From assembly GCF_017161445.1 (NCBI RefSeq), contig NZ_CP071060.1, forward strand, positions 4,464,001 to 4,528,000: a DNA stretch of 64,000 nucleotides, written 5' to 3'. Source of the stretch: Niveibacterium microcysteis. Lineage in GTDB: Bacteria; Pseudomonadota; Gammaproteobacteria; Burkholderiales; Rhodocyclaceae. Shown here piece after piece: positions 30,572 to 40,781 of this stretch (positions are counted from its first letter, which is position 1; each line of letters starts with the position of its first letter). The position numbers and the translations under genes are program-made. The notes below the pieces were generated by a model, which saw only the letters and a program-made list of their open reading frames with translations, did no database searches and was not told the DNA's origin.

Positions 30572-32644
30572 ATGTTGCAAGCGCTGCGCCGCGTTGTCCT
30601 GGCTGCCGCTTTGGCAAGCGGCAGCGCCGCCGCTCAACTGCCAAGCTTTGAGCAGGTGCGTGCGGCCTACCACCCCTCCGACGCGCTCTTGCTGGATCGG
30701 AATGGCGAACCGCTCGCCGACATCCGCTTCGACCTGACACGCCGGCGCTTCGACTGGGTGCCACTGGCGCAGTTCTCACCCGCGCTGCGCGAAGCCCTGA
30801 TTGCCGCCGAAGACCACCGCTTCTACGAACACGAGGGCGTCGACTGGCGCGCCTTCGTCGGCTCGCTGTGGCACAACCTGCTGCATGACAACAAGCGCGG
30901 TGGCTCAACGCTGACGATGCAGCTCGCCGGTCTGCTCGACCCGGCCATCGCGATTCCCGCGGCGCCCGGCGCGCGTCGAAGCGTCGGCCAGAAGTGGGAC
31001 CAGGGACTCGCAGCCCAGGAACTGGAAGCCCACTGGAGCAAGGCACAGATCCTTGAGGCTTATCTGAACCTCGCGCCATTCCGGGGCGATCTTGAAGGCG
31101 TGCATGCCGCCAGCGCCGTGCTGTTCGGCAAATCACCCGCGGCGCTGGATCGGCCGGAAGCCCTGCTGATCACCGCGCTGCTGCCGAGCCCGAACGGGCG
31201 CGCCGAACGCACCGCTCGCCGGGCCTGCGCCCGCGCGAAGAAGATGGGCGTCGGCAACCTGTGCCCTAGGCTGTACGAGCTCGCGCCGCGGCTCGACACG
31301 CCACGCAATCGGCCGCGCTTCACGCTGGCGCCGCATCTGGCGCGCCGGGTACTTCATGCAGGCGGCGAACGCGTCACCACAACGCTGGACGCCGCGGCCC
31401 AGCAAGCCGCCAGCAGCGGCCTGCGTGACGCACTGCAAGGCGCCGCGCAACGCGTCAGCAGTGCTGCGGTACTCGTCCTCGACGTAAATGACGCAAGCGT
31501 GCGCGCATGGGTCGGCGGCCTGGATCCGCTCAGTCCCGATGCCGTCACCACGGTGCGCAGCGTGCAATCGGCACTCTGGCTCCCGTTCAGCGCAGCGAAT
31601 CTGATCGAACGGCGTTTGGTCACCGGGGCCAGCCTGCTCCCGAACAGCAGCGAAGGGGAATCGCCCTGGCGCAGCATGCGCGTGGCGCTGCAGCAGCCCG
31701 AATCCGGCAGCCAAGCGGCGATGCTCGCGATGGCGGAGCCTCCCGCAGAGCGACTGCGGCAGGCAGGCCTGGAACTGCCCAAGGACAGCGCGGCGTCTCC
31801 CGAACTGACCCTGTTGCAGGCCGCGCAAGCCTTCCGGCCCTTCGTCGCGGGCGGCAACTGGCAGGCGGCGCGCTGGCAGGCGGACAGCACGGCGGCGGCT
31901 GCACGCCGGCTGTGGCGCAATGACACCGCCTACATTATCGCGGACTGGCTGGCCGATCCGACGCAGAAAGGGGCTGCCAGTGAGCTGCAGCGGCCGGACG
32001 GTGGCTGGCAGGCGGTGTGGCGGATGAGCGATCCCACGCGCGACATCGCGATTGCGATGCATGCCGGCGAGCGGTATTTGATCGCGGTGCAAGTCGCCGG
32101 CAGCGGCAGTGGCGCCGAGCAGCCCGCCCGACTGGCGGCACGAGCCATCGCGGCGATCCAGCACCATCTGGGCAATCCGCCGTCGCGCGCGCCGCGAACA
32201 CCCTCCGGCGTCGTCCTCGGTGTTGTCGCTTTTGATCCGCCGGTGGAACCGGCGCGTCGGGAATGGTTCCTGCGCGGCACGGAAGTGTCGCTGTCGGTGG
32301 CGCCCGGCCGCGACAGCACGCTCGCGCACAAGATCGTGACGCCCGAGGGCACCAGCACCGGCGCGCTCTTGCGCAGCGGCGAAGCGCTTGTACTGGAGAG
32401 CGCGCCAGCCACGCCGGACGCGCGCTGGTGGGCCGACGACGAGCTGATCGGCGAGGGGGCAACGATCCTGTGGGCGCCGCCGGCCGGGCACTACCGCCTT
32501 GAGTTGCGCTCGCCCGAAGGGGTGGTGTGGGATCGCCGCGAGTTCACACTGAGCTACCCGGACGACGACACAACGCGCGAGCACGCACCCGGCGGCGGCG
32601 CATCCCAATCGGAACCGCGCGCGCCGGTGCGGGCGCCGCGCTAG
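30572..32644 (+). CDS. pbpC: Penicillin-binding protein 1C with degenerate transpeptidase
   Basis: A 690-residue class A PBP-like protein, apparently secreted through a signal peptide (ASGSAAAQ). The glycosyltransferase domain looks intact: E80 in EDHRFYEHEGVDW, GGSTLTMQ, and KAQILEAYLNLAPF. The transpeptidase domain does not. The expected SxxK is S333-A-L-W336, and where KTG is expected the sequence reads LQRPDGGW (residues 472–479). I also find no SxN in place. A C-terminal beta domain of the BiPBP_C type follows (PPVEPARREWFLRGTEVSL). It starts 3 nt after cca. It probably polymerises glycan only, or binds rather than cross-links. The usual alpha-2-macroglobulin partner gene is absent. Confidence 0.9.
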   Translation: MLQALRRVVLAAALASGSAAAQLPSFEQVRAAYHPSDALLLDRNGEPLADIRFDLTRRRFDWVPLAQFSPALREALIAAEDHRFYEHEGVDWRAFVGSLWHNLLHDNKRGGSTLTMQLAGLLDPAIAIPAAPGARRSVGQKWDQGLAAQELEAHWSKAQILEAYLNLAPFRGDLEGVHAASAVLFGKSPAALDRPEALLITALLPSPNGRAERTARRACARAKKMGVGNLCPRLYELAPRLDTPRNRPRFTLAPHLARRVLHAGGERVTTTLDAAAQQAASSGLRDALQGAAQRVSSAAVLVLDVNDASVRAWVGGLDPLSPDAVTTVRSVQSALWLPFSAANLIERRLVTGASLLPNSSEGESPWRSMRVALQQPESGSQAAMLAMAEPPAERLRQAGLELPKDSAASPELTLLQAAQAFRPFVAGGNWQAARWQADSTAAAARRLWRNDTAYIIADWLADPTQKGAASELQRPDGGWQAVWRMSDPTRDIAIAMHAGERYLIAVQVAGSGSGAEQPARLAARAIAAIQHHLGNPPSRAPRTPSGVVLGVVAFDPPVEPARREWFLRGTEVSLSVAPGRDSTLAHKIVTPEGTSTGALLRSGEALVLESAPATPDARWWADDELIGEGATILWAPPAGHYRLELRSPEGVVWDRREFTLSYPDDDTTREHAPGGGASQSEPRAPVRAPR

Positions 32645-32727
32645 GCTTCATGCGCAGGCGCTGCGGTGCGCACTGAACTTGCGCACCGGGCAGCTGTCAT
32701 TCTCATCCGTTCGCTCCGCTGGCCACC

Positions 32728-34167
32728 ATGTCCATCGCCCTCGTCTGGTTCCGTCGCGATCTGCGCGACAACGATCACGCTGCGCTCTACCACGCCCTCA
32801 AGGCGCATACACAGGTGTACTGCAGCTTCGTGTTCGATCGCGAGATTCTCGATGCCTTGCCGTGTCGCCAGGATCGCCGGGTCGAGTTCATCCACGCCAG
32901 CGTTGTCGAGCTCGATACCGCACTGCGCGCGCGCGGCGGCGGTTTGATCGTGCTGCATGGCTCCGCGCGCGAGGCGTTGCCGGCGCTCGCGCTGCAACTC
33001 GGGGCGAGCGCGGTGTACGCCAACCACGATTACGAACCCGCGGCCCTCGCACGCGACGACGCGGTCCGCGGTGCGCTCGGCGCGGCCGGCGTGGCGTTCC
33101 ACACCTTCAAGGATCAGGTGATATTCGAGAAGAGCGAGGTGCTGACCGGCGCCGGACGCCCATTCTCGGTATTCACACCGTACCGCAACGCGTGGCGACG
33201 CCAGCTGACGCCGTTCTTCCTGCAGGCGTACCCGGTCGAACGCTACGCCGCTAAGCTGCGCGCGCCCAAGGACGACAGGCGAATTCCCAGCCTCGTGGAG
33301 CTCGGGTTTGAGCCCAGCAACCTGGCTCAACTCGCGATGCCCTGTGGCATGTCCGGCGCCCGCGCGCTGTGGCAGGACTTTCGCTCACGCATGGGCGACT
33401 ACGACCGGGCGCGCGACTTCCCGGCCGTGAAGGGCGTGTCCTACCTCTCGACACACCTGAGATTTGGCACGATCTCGATCCGCGAACTCGCGCGCGCGGC
33501 ATTCGATACACCAGGCAAGGGTGCCGAAACCTGGCTTAACGAACTGATCTGGCGGGACTTCTATCAGCAGGTGCTATGGCACCGGCCGGACGTCGTGGCG
33601 CGCAGCTTCCGCCCTGAATTCGACGCGGTGCGCTGGGAAGAAGGCCCCGACGCCGAACGCATGTTCGAGGCATGGTGCGAGGCGCGCACCGGCTATCCAC
33701 TGGTCGACGCCGCGATGCGTCAGTTGAACCAGACGGGCTGGATGCACAATCGGCTGCGCATGGTGGTCGCAAGCTTCCTGACGAAGGACCTCGGCATTCA
33801 CTGGCTGCGTGGCGAACGCTACTTTGCCGAGAAGCTCAATGACTACGACCTCGCAGCCAACAACGGTGGCTGGCAATGGGCCGCCTCAACAGGCTGCGAC
33901 GCACAGCCCTGGTTCCGCATCTTCAACCCGGTGACCCAGTCGGAACGCTTCGATCCGGACGGGCGCTTCATTCGGCGCTATCTGCCTGAACTCGCAGATG
34001 TGCCGACGCGCTGGATCCATGCGCCCTGGTTGATGAGCCCGCTCGAACAGGCTGCGCACGCATGCGTCATCGGACGTGACTATCCGCCACCGCTGGTCGA
34101 TCACGCTCAAGCGCGAGAGCGCACGCTGCAGCGCTTCAAGCTCGTCAAGACGAGCGAAACCGACTAG
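32728..34167 (+). CDS. phrB: Deoxyribodipyrimidine photo-lyase
   Basis: A 479-residue class I cyclobutane pyrimidine dimer photolyase that repairs UV lesions with blue light. The N-terminal antenna-binding Rossmann domain begins ALVWFRRDLRDNDH. The C-terminal FAD domain has LSTHLRFGTISIREL, WLNELIWRDFYQQVL, MRQLNQTGWMHNRLRM, and GWQWAASTGCDAQPWFRIFNP. Length matches E. coli PhrB. It is the last gene of the plus-strand run and faces chpA tail to tail. Confidence 0.97.
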   Translation: MSIALVWFRRDLRDNDHAALYHALKAHTQVYCSFVFDREILDALPCRQDRRVEFIHASVVELDTALRARGGGLIVLHGSAREALPALALQLGASAVYANHDYEPAALARDDAVRGALGAAGVAFHTFKDQVIFEKSEVLTGAGRPFSVFTPYRNAWRRQLTPFFLQAYPVERYAAKLRAPKDDRRIPSLVELGFEPSNLAQLAMPCGMSGARALWQDFRSRMGDYDRARDFPAVKGVSYLSTHLRFGTISIRELARAAFDTPGKGAETWLNELIWRDFYQQVLWHRPDVVARSFRPEFDAVRWEEGPDAERMFEAWCEARTGYPLVDAAMRQLNQTGWMHNRLRMVVASFLTKDLGIHWLRGERYFAEKLNDYDLAANNGGWQWAASTGCDAQPWFRIFNPVTQSERFDPDGRFIRRYLPELADVPTRWIHAPWLMSPLEQAAHACVIGRDYPPPLVDHAQARERTLQRFKLVKTSETD

Positions 34168-34204
34168 GCGCGCATCGCGCGATCCCTCGTCAGTCAGAAA
34201 AAAG

Positions 34205-34228
34205 AAACCCCGCCGTAGCGGGGTTTCT
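34205..34228. terminator. Terminator, phrB / chpA
   Basis: A 10-bp stem (GAAACCCCGC / GCGGGGTTTC) with a CGTA loop. On the minus strand it is followed by a run of six or more T, so it should end the pilG–chpA operon. On the plus strand the stem is followed by TCGTTTC. Confidence 0.9.
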
Positions 34229-34247
34229 CGTTTCAGGACTGCGGCGT

Positions 34248-37200
34248 TCAGCGCTTGACGAAATCCTTGATCAGGCCGAGCAGCTCTTCTTCGTTGTACG
34301 GCTTGCCGAGGTAGTGATTCACCCCGATCTCGAACGCGTAGTTGCGATGCTTGTCCGCCATGCGCGACGTGATCATGATGATCGGCAGCGGACGCAGGCG
34401 ATCGTCGGCGCGGATGTTGCGCGTCAGATCGTAGCCATCCATACGCGGCATCTCGATATCGAGCAGCATCACGTCCGGCATCGTCTCGACCAACTGCTCC
34501 AGCGCATCGACACCATCCTTCGCCGTCACGACGCGATAGCCTTCGCGTTCGAGCAGGCGGCTGGTGATCTTGCGCACCGTCAGCGAATCGTCGACCACCA
34601 TCACCGTCGGCACGTAGGACGTATCGACCGGCGGCGGCGCCACCGGTTCGCCCGCAGCGGCGGCCGCCTCGGCATGCGCCGTCGCGGATTGCAGCAGGTC
34701 GGCCAGCACCACCGGGTTGATGATCAGCGAGATCTCGCCGTCGGCCAGCACCGTAGCGCCCGAGAAGCCCTGCAGACGCGTGAACTGCGGCCCGGCGTTC
34801 TTGACCACAACTTCCTGGTTGCCACGCAGTTCGTCGATATACAGCGCGATTGCGTCGGTACCGACTCGCAGCAGCAGCACCCAGTGGAAGCGGCCGGCAG
34901 CCGGTTGCGACTTGCGATCGCCCAACACGCGCGGGAGATAGAAGAACGGATAACGCTGATCCTTCCAGGTCGCGAAACCATTGGTGCGCAGTTCGTCCAG
35001 CGCGTCCTGCTTGAGCTCAAGCACCTGCTCGACCATGTTCGACGGGATCGCGTAGGTGCGTTCGCCCGAACGCACCAGCAAGGCTTGCGTCACGGCGAGC
35101 GTCAGCGGCAAGTGGATCAGGAAGCGTGCCCCCTGGCCAGCGACTGAGCCAACGTCGATACGGCCGCCAACACCGGTGGTTTCGCTCTTCACCACGTCCA
35201 TGCCGACGCCGCGGCCCGCAACCTCGGACACCTTCTCGGCGGTGGTGAAACCCGGCTCAAAGATGAATTGGGTCAGTCGCGCGTCGGAGGCGTTCTCACC
35301 CGCGGTGAGGAAGCCCTTCGACTCGGCGCGTCGGCGAATACCGTCAAAGTCCAGACCACGTCCGTCGTCCGCCAGCTCGATCGCAACTTCGTTGCTGCGC
35401 TGGGTGATCGTCAGCGTGATCTGGCCGATTTCCGGCTTGTTCGCAGCGCGACGCTGTTCCGGCGTTTCCAGACCGTGCGCCACCGCGTTGCGCAGCAAGT
35501 GCTCGATCGGGGCCGTCATCTTGTCCAGCACACCACGGTCGATTTCGATGGTGCCGCCGCGGATGTCGAGGTTGGCGCGCTTGCCGAGTTCCTTCGCGGT
35601 CTGCCGCACGACGCGGTAGAGGCGATCGGAGAGTTCGTCGAACGGCACCATTCGCACGCCCATCAGCGCTTGCTGAAGGTCACGCGACAAGCGGCCCTGC
35701 GCATGCAGCGCGGTATCGGCGGCGTCGAGGTTCTTCAGCAAGTTCTGCTGGATCGTCGTCACGTCACCGACCGACTCGGCCATCATCCGCGTCAGTTCCT
35801 GGAAGCGGGTGAAGCGGTCGAATTCGAGCGGATCGAAGTCGGCATGCTGATGTTCGGCCTGCGCAACGCGCGCCTGCATCTGCGTTTCGGCCGCGATTTC
35901 AACTTCGCGCAGCTGGTTGCGCAGACGAATCACGTTTTCCGTCAGATCCAGCAGCGAGCGGCGCAGCGTGCGCAGTTCGCCTTCGATACGTGTACGTGCA
36001 ATCGAGATTTCGCCGGCCTCGTTGACGAAGCGGTCGACCATGTCGGAGCGCACACGCAGCGTTGCACGCGGCCCAGCCTGCGCTTCCGCCTCCTCCACGC
36101 TGACCATCGCGGGCGCGGCCGGCTTCGGCGCTGCGGGCGCAGCCGTGGCGACCGTCGTATCCGGCGCCTGGGCGTCTGCCGCAGGTGCGGCGCTCACGGC
36201 AGCGTGGACTGGCGCCTGCGCAGGTTCGCCGCGCTGCATGCGCTGAACCATGTGACCCACTGCGTCGAGGCCGCTTTCCATGTCGTCGGCGAGCTGCGTG
36301 CCGTCCACACCGGCAGCGCGTGCGTGCAGCAAGCGGTTCTCGATGCCATGCACGAACTCGCCGAGCGTCATCGCGCCGGCCATCCGGGCGCTGCCCTTGA
36401 GGGTATGCAACAGGCGTGCAAACGCCTGAGCGCCCTCTTCGGCTTCAGCCGGGTTATGCAGCTTGCGGGCCTCGGTGGCGAGGTCGCGCATCAATTCTTC
36501 GGCTTCTTCGAAGAAGATCGGCAACAGCTGTTCGTCGAGATCGTCGTGCACCACCGCGCGTTCGGGCTCGGGCGCCTCGACGGCCGCAACGATCGGGGCC
36601 TCTTCAGCCTCGAACACCGCTTCGTGCGCTTCGGGCAGCGCAGCAAGCGGCGCCTCCTCGGCCACGGTGACCGGCTCTTCGAGCGCAGCGGCTTCGGCCG
36701 GCACCAGGGTCTCGTCGAACGAGGCCTCGTGTTCGGCATCGACGGTCGGCTCTTCAGTCTCGGTCAGCGTGGCGAGATCCACCGCCTCAAGCGTCTCTTC
36801 CACGACCTCCGGCTCGGCATGCGCCACGACACGCTCCAGCGCATCGTCCAGTTCGGGCGTTGCGAGCGGCATCTGCCGCGCGTCCACCTCGGCCACCATG
36901 GCCTGCAGGCGTTCGCCGCTCAAGCGGAATAGATCGGCCTGATCCGGCGTCGGCGCCTGTTCGGCGAGATGCAGACGAGCAAGCGCGTGTTCGAGCGCCT
37001 TGGCCAGCGTGCGGATCGAATCGATGCGGGCAGTGCCGGAAATGCCACCCAGCGTGTGTGCTGCACGAATCACAGGCTCTTGCGGCACCAGCACCGGGTT
37101 GTGCTGGAAGCGCGGCAGTTCTTCGCGCAACGTAGCGACGTGCTGGTGCGCCTCGGCGATGTAGAGCTCGAAGAGCTGGCGCGAAATCTCGGTGTCGCCG

Positions 37201-40200
37201 ATCCGCACGGTGTCCGGCTCGGGCGGCGGCGCCTCGGGCTCTTCCAGGGTCAGATCGCCCGACGCGACGGCGTCATCGATGGCATCCAGCTCGTCCAGCT
37301 CTTGCGCGTCGGACCCGGTGGGCTCAAGCGCGAGATCAACCGGCTCGATCAGCTCGGCCGGCACAGCGGTGTCGACCACCTCTTCAATCTCGGCGACGGC
37401 GTCGAGCGCTTCAAGCTCTGCAAGGCTGGCCTCGTCCGTGCCTTCCTCGACCGGCAGCAGCTCCGGCATTTCGAGTTCGATTGGGGCAGCCTCATCGGCC
37501 GCCGCAAATTCCACCGGAGCAGCGGTTTCAACCAGCTCGGCGTCGGGCACGAGCTCAGGAACCGGCTCAAGCACGACATCCTGCAGCGACTCGAGCGCCA
37601 GATCCGCCTCGAGCGGCTCGACTGACACGATCTCCGGAATCTCGATCGGTGCGGCGGCCGCGGGTTCTGGTTCCGGGGCGAGCTCAACCGGCGCTTGAGC
37701 CTCAAGCACCTCTTCGGGTTCGGGCTCCGGTTCCAGATCGAGGTCGAGCGTCGGCAGGCTCGGCACTTCCTCGGCAGGCGCAGGTTCGTCATGCGCGTTA
37801 AGGAAAGCCTCGCGCATTTCCAGCGGCGCGAGCAGCGTCGCCGTCAGATCGACTTCTTCCTCGCCGGAGTGGGAAGGCAGTGCCTCTTCGTCGGTCAGCG
37901 ACACTTCGGCCAGATCGAAATCGAGCGTCGCTTCGCTCGTCGGCGCGGGCGACGGCGCAATCGGCGCCATCATTGGCGGCTCGACGAGCTCTTCCGGCTC
38001 GGACTCGAAACTCAGCGACGCGAGATCTTCCGGTCCGGTCAGGCTGGCGGTGAGATCGAAGACTTCTTCTTGCTCAACCGCCTCCGCCTTGAGTTCATCC
38101 AGCTCAGCCATCAATGGCTTCGCGGGCTCGGCGGCACTGACTGCATCGTCGAACGGTGCGAGCAGGGTGGCGGTCAGATCAACGGTTTCCGGCTCTTCTT
38201 CGGCAACCGAGTCCTGCACCGGGGCGAGCAAGGTCGAGGCAAGATCAATCTCGGGCTCGGCACTGTCGAACTCAAGCTCGAGATCCAGGTCGGCCTCGGG
38301 CGCAGCGGGCGCGGGCGCCGCCGCAGGTACTTCCACCGGCGCCACAGGGGCGGCGGTCGAGACTTCGGGCGAGACGCCTTCCATCAGCGCATCAAGCGCC
38401 TCGGTCTGGGCGACCAAAGCACTTGCGTCACGCCATGTGCTGCCACCCGCTTCCAGTTGCGTCACCCAGGCGCCGAAGAGCACATGGGCGTTGGCGACGA
38501 GATCAAGGAAGGGCTGAGTCGCGTCACGCTCCTGCTGCAACCAGCGGTTGAGCGAAAATTCCACCGCCTTGGCCGCGTCGGAGAAGTCGTTGAGGCCGAC
38601 CATCCGGCTCGAACCCTTGAGGGTATGGAAGCCGCGGCGAATCGTGACGATGTTTTCGTGGTTGTGCGGATCAAGCGAGGCCGCCTCGCGGTGCGAGCGG
38701 ATCGTCTCCAGCACCTCGTGCGCTTCTTCCAGGAAGATCGCGAGCAGTTCGGCGTCGACCTCGTCTTCGCTGGCGGAGATCAGGCGAGCCGCATCGGCCG
38801 AAGGCTCCGGTGCCGCAGCCGGGGCGATAGCGGCGACAACTTCCTGCACCTTCGCAGAGTCATCGCCCGTCTTCAACGCCGCGAGCGCTTCCCGAGCCTG
38901 CTGTTCGAGCTTGGTGTCGGCCAGCAACGCTGCGTCTTCGCGCAGGGTTTCGAGGTTCTGCTTGAGTTCCTCGCGCACCTTCTGATCGGCAGGCGCTTCC
39001 GCCAATTGCTGGATCAGCTGCTGCGTCTCGCGGCTTTGCTGGCGCACTTCCGCTTCGATCGTAGCCGGTGCTTCGGGCGCTACAGCCCCACCCTGCGGGG
39101 CGAGGAATTTCTCAAGCCGCGCCGGGCCGAAACGCAGGGCCTCGACAAAGAAGCCCAGCGCAGAGAACTCATGCGCGATCTGTTCGCAAACTTCGGGGGC
39201 AACCGGCTCTTCGCCACCGAGCGCCGCAACACGCGCGGCGTTCTCTGCGACCAGCTTGGCGGCGTCGGTCTCGCCAAGCATCGAGAATGCACCCTCGACC
39301 TGCTTGAGCGGGGCCGACAGCGCGGCCAGCGCGGCGCTGTTAGACGGATTGCGGAAATACGTGTCCAGCGTCTGCTCGACCTGGCCCAAGCTGGTCTGAA
39401 TCTCACGCGCCAGCTGGTTGAAGAACAAGCGCTCCTGCGCACGTCGCGAGCTATCGCCGAACAGCTGTTCGTCGAGTTCGCCCGGATCGCGGCCGGCCTC
39501 TCGCGCGGCAAGGCGCGCAACCAGCGCATCGACCTGGCGTTGCAGCAGATCCTGGCTGGGCGCAGAGGCGGCATCAACCGCCTGCTCGGCGATCAGCAAA
39601 GCCGTCGCGACATCCATCGACAGGTCGTCGTTCGACTTCAGCGGATCCTTGCGCAACCACGCTGCGGTGCCATGCAGCGCCTCAACCAGCCGCGCAACAG
39701 CGGGCTGATGCAGGGTCTGCAACGGCGCGCGCGCGGCGGCCAGGTTCTCCTGCAACTGCGGCAGACCAACGGCGGACCCTGCCGCGAATTTGTTCCACGA
39801 CTCCTTGGCGTTCTCGATCGCTTCGCGCAATGCGCGCTGCACCGGCGCCAAGGGCGTTTCTGCGATGCGCGCGTCAGCTGCGGCGGGCAGCAAGGCATCA
39901 AGACGGAACGCGCTGCGCACCGCACGCGCATGCTCGGTATTGATGCTCGCGTTGGCCACATGGAACAGCACGTCGCGCACAAGACGCTCGGCCACAACAT
40001 GCGAGCCTTCGAGCAGGCGGCGCATCTGCGTGTCGATTCGCCGGCACAGGCGCTGCGCATCGCGGTCTGCGGCGATCGCGCGCTGGGCCAAGCCCTCGAA
40101 GAACGCAATCGATGCCCACCAGAAGCCCTGCGCACCAGGAGCCGGATTGATTTCTGCAATCCGCTGGATCGCAACAAGCATCAGGCGCGGGCCGCTGTCC

Positions 40201-40757
40201 GACGCGGGTTCGCGCAGCCAGGACAGCAGGCCTTTCTCGAAACGCGCGCGGGCCGTGCGCAACTCTTTGGCTGCGATCACCGGATCTAGGTTGACGTGCG
40301 AATCCTGCGATGGCCGCACGGCCAGATTCGGGAAGAACAGTTCGCTCTGTCCCGGGACCTCGATGCCGCGGGCCTCGGCGATCTCCGCGTAGAGCGGGTA
40401 GAGGCGCAGCGGCTGATGCGGCGCGCCGTCCTGCAGCTCCGCAAGATAGTTGCCGAGTGCGATCAGCGCACGGCGCAGCAGCGGCGCATGCGTATCGCCA
40501 AATTCGATCTGCCCCCCCGCGAGCGAGGCCAGCAGCGCATCGAGCGCCTCGGCAAACTGTGTCACGCCGTCGAGACCGACGACGGAGAGCGCCCCCTGGA
40601 CCTGGTGGACATGGTTCTGGGCAAAGCGCAGCTGTTCGCTGCGGTCCTCGCCCGCTTCCACCTTGGTCAAAGCATCCTGTGCCCGGGCCAGGGCAGCGTC
40701 GATCTCGCCCCGGACCCAAGTCAGCGGGGCGATGTCGAGTTCCATCTCGGAATTCAT
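34248..40757 (-). CDS. chpA: ChpA/PilL-type hybrid chemotaxis histidine kinase
   Basis: A 2169-residue CheA-like kinase that controls type IV pilus activity. The N-terminus has a degenerate Hpt-like site (H51, NHVHQVQGAL). Canonical or near-canonical Hpt motifs follow: H711 (FHTLKGSS), H1234 (AHTLGGISG) and H1451 (LHTLKGSAR). After these come the dimerisation domain, the HATPase (RNAVAHGLETPEQRR near 1755), a CheW-like domain (~1885–2015) and a C-terminal receiver with D2100 (LLDIEMPRMDG). A long acidic Glu/Pro/Ala-rich linker (~780–1190) holds four DLTATLLAP-like repeats. It is the last gene of the operon, 24 nt after pilJ. A shorter Hpt set than Pseudomonas ChpA, but a clear homologue. Confidence 0.95.
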   Translation of the reverse strand: MNSEMELDIAPLTWVRGEIDAALARAQDALTKVEAGEDRSEQLRFAQNHVHQVQGALSVVGLDGVTQFAEALDALLASLAGGQIEFGDTHAPLLRRALIALGNYLAELQDGAPHQPLRLYPLYAEIAEARGIEVPGQSELFFPNLAVRPSQDSHVNLDPVIAAKELRTARARFEKGLLSWLREPASDSGPRLMLVAIQRIAEINPAPGAQGFWWASIAFFEGLAQRAIAADRDAQRLCRRIDTQMRRLLEGSHVVAERLVRDVLFHVANASINTEHARAVRSAFRLDALLPAAADARIAETPLAPVQRALREAIENAKESWNKFAAGSAVGLPQLQENLAAARAPLQTLHQPAVARLVEALHGTAAWLRKDPLKSNDDLSMDVATALLIAEQAVDAASAPSQDLLQRQVDALVARLAAREAGRDPGELDEQLFGDSSRRAQERLFFNQLAREIQTSLGQVEQTLDTYFRNPSNSAALAALSAPLKQVEGAFSMLGETDAAKLVAENAARVAALGGEEPVAPEVCEQIAHEFSALGFFVEALRFGPARLEKFLAPQGGAVAPEAPATIEAEVRQQSRETQQLIQQLAEAPADQKVREELKQNLETLREDAALLADTKLEQQAREALAALKTGDDSAKVQEVVAAIAPAAAPEPSADAARLISASEDEVDAELLAIFLEEAHEVLETIRSHREAASLDPHNHENIVTIRRGFHTLKGSSRMVGLNDFSDAAKAVEFSLNRWLQQERDATQPFLDLVANAHVLFGAWVTQLEAGGSTWRDASALVAQTEALDALMEGVSPEVSTAAPVAPVEVPAAAPAPAAPEADLDLELEFDSAEPEIDLASTLLAPVQDSVAEEEPETVDLTATLLAPFDDAVSAAEPAKPLMAELDELKAEAVEQEEVFDLTASLTGPEDLASLSFESEPEELVEPPMMAPIAPSPAPTSEATLDFDLAEVSLTDEEALPSHSGEEEVDLTATLLAPLEMREAFLNAHDEPAPAEEVPSLPTLDLDLEPEPEPEEVLEAQAPVELAPEPEPAAAAPIEIPEIVSVEPLEADLALESLQDVVLEPVPELVPDAELVETAAPVEFAAADEAAPIELEMPELLPVEEGTDEASLAELEALDAVAEIEEVVDTAVPAELIEPVDLALEPTGSDAQELDELDAIDDAVASGDLTLEEPEAPPPEPDTVRIGDTEISRQLFELYIAEAHQHVATLREELPRFQHNPVLVPQEPVIRAAHTLGGISGTARIDSIRTLAKALEHALARLHLAEQAPTPDQADLFRLSGERLQAMVAEVDARQMPLATPELDDALERVVAHAEPEVVEETLEAVDLATLTETEEPTVDAEHEASFDETLVPAEAAALEEPVTVAEEAPLAALPEAHEAVFEAEEAPIVAAVEAPEPERAVVHDDLDEQLLPIFFEEAEELMRDLATEARKLHNPAEAEEGAQAFARLLHTLKGSARMAGAMTLGEFVHGIENRLLHARAAGVDGTQLADDMESGLDAVGHMVQRMQRGEPAQAPVHAAVSAAPAADAQAPDTTVATAAPAAPKPAAPAMVSVEEAEAQAGPRATLRVRSDMVDRFVNEAGEISIARTRIEGELRTLRRSLLDLTENVIRLRNQLREVEIAAETQMQARVAQAEHQHADFDPLEFDRFTRFQELTRMMAESVGDVTTIQQNLLKNLDAADTALHAQGRLSRDLQQALMGVRMVPFDELSDRLYRVVRQTAKELGKRANLDIRGGTIEIDRGVLDKMTAPIEHLLRNAVAHGLETPEQRRAANKPEIGQITLTITQRSNEVAIELADDGRGLDFDGIRRRAESKGFLTAGENASDARLTQFIFEPGFTTAEKVSEVAGRGVGMDVVKSETTGVGGRIDVGSVAGQGARFLIHLPLTLAVTQALLVRSGERTYAIPSNMVEQVLELKQDALDELRTNGFATWKDQRYPFFYLPRVLGDRKSQPAAGRFHWVLLLRVGTDAIALYIDELRGNQEVVVKNAGPQFTRLQGFSGATVLADGEISLIINPVVLADLLQSATAHAEAAAAAGEPVAPPPVDTSYVPTVMVVDDSLTVRKITSRLLEREGYRVVTAKDGVDALEQLVETMPDVMLLDIEMPRMDGYDLTRNIRADDRLRPLPIIMITSRMADKHRNYAFEIGVNHYLGKPYNEEELLGLIKDFVKR

Positions 40758-40781
40758 CGTCAGCGTCTTTCCCTGCGGGTC

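Noticed and set aside
37200..38350. Repetitive DNA that could be taken for a tandem-repeat or CRISPR-like array
   Set aside because: It encodes the Glu/Pro/Ala-rich ChpA linker in frame. Repeats are short, imperfect and protein-level.
37695..40289. An 864-codon plus-strand frame opposite chpA
   Set aside because: Arg/Gly/Leu-rich antisense product with no signal, motif or ribosome site. The minus-strand ChpA domains are unmistakable.
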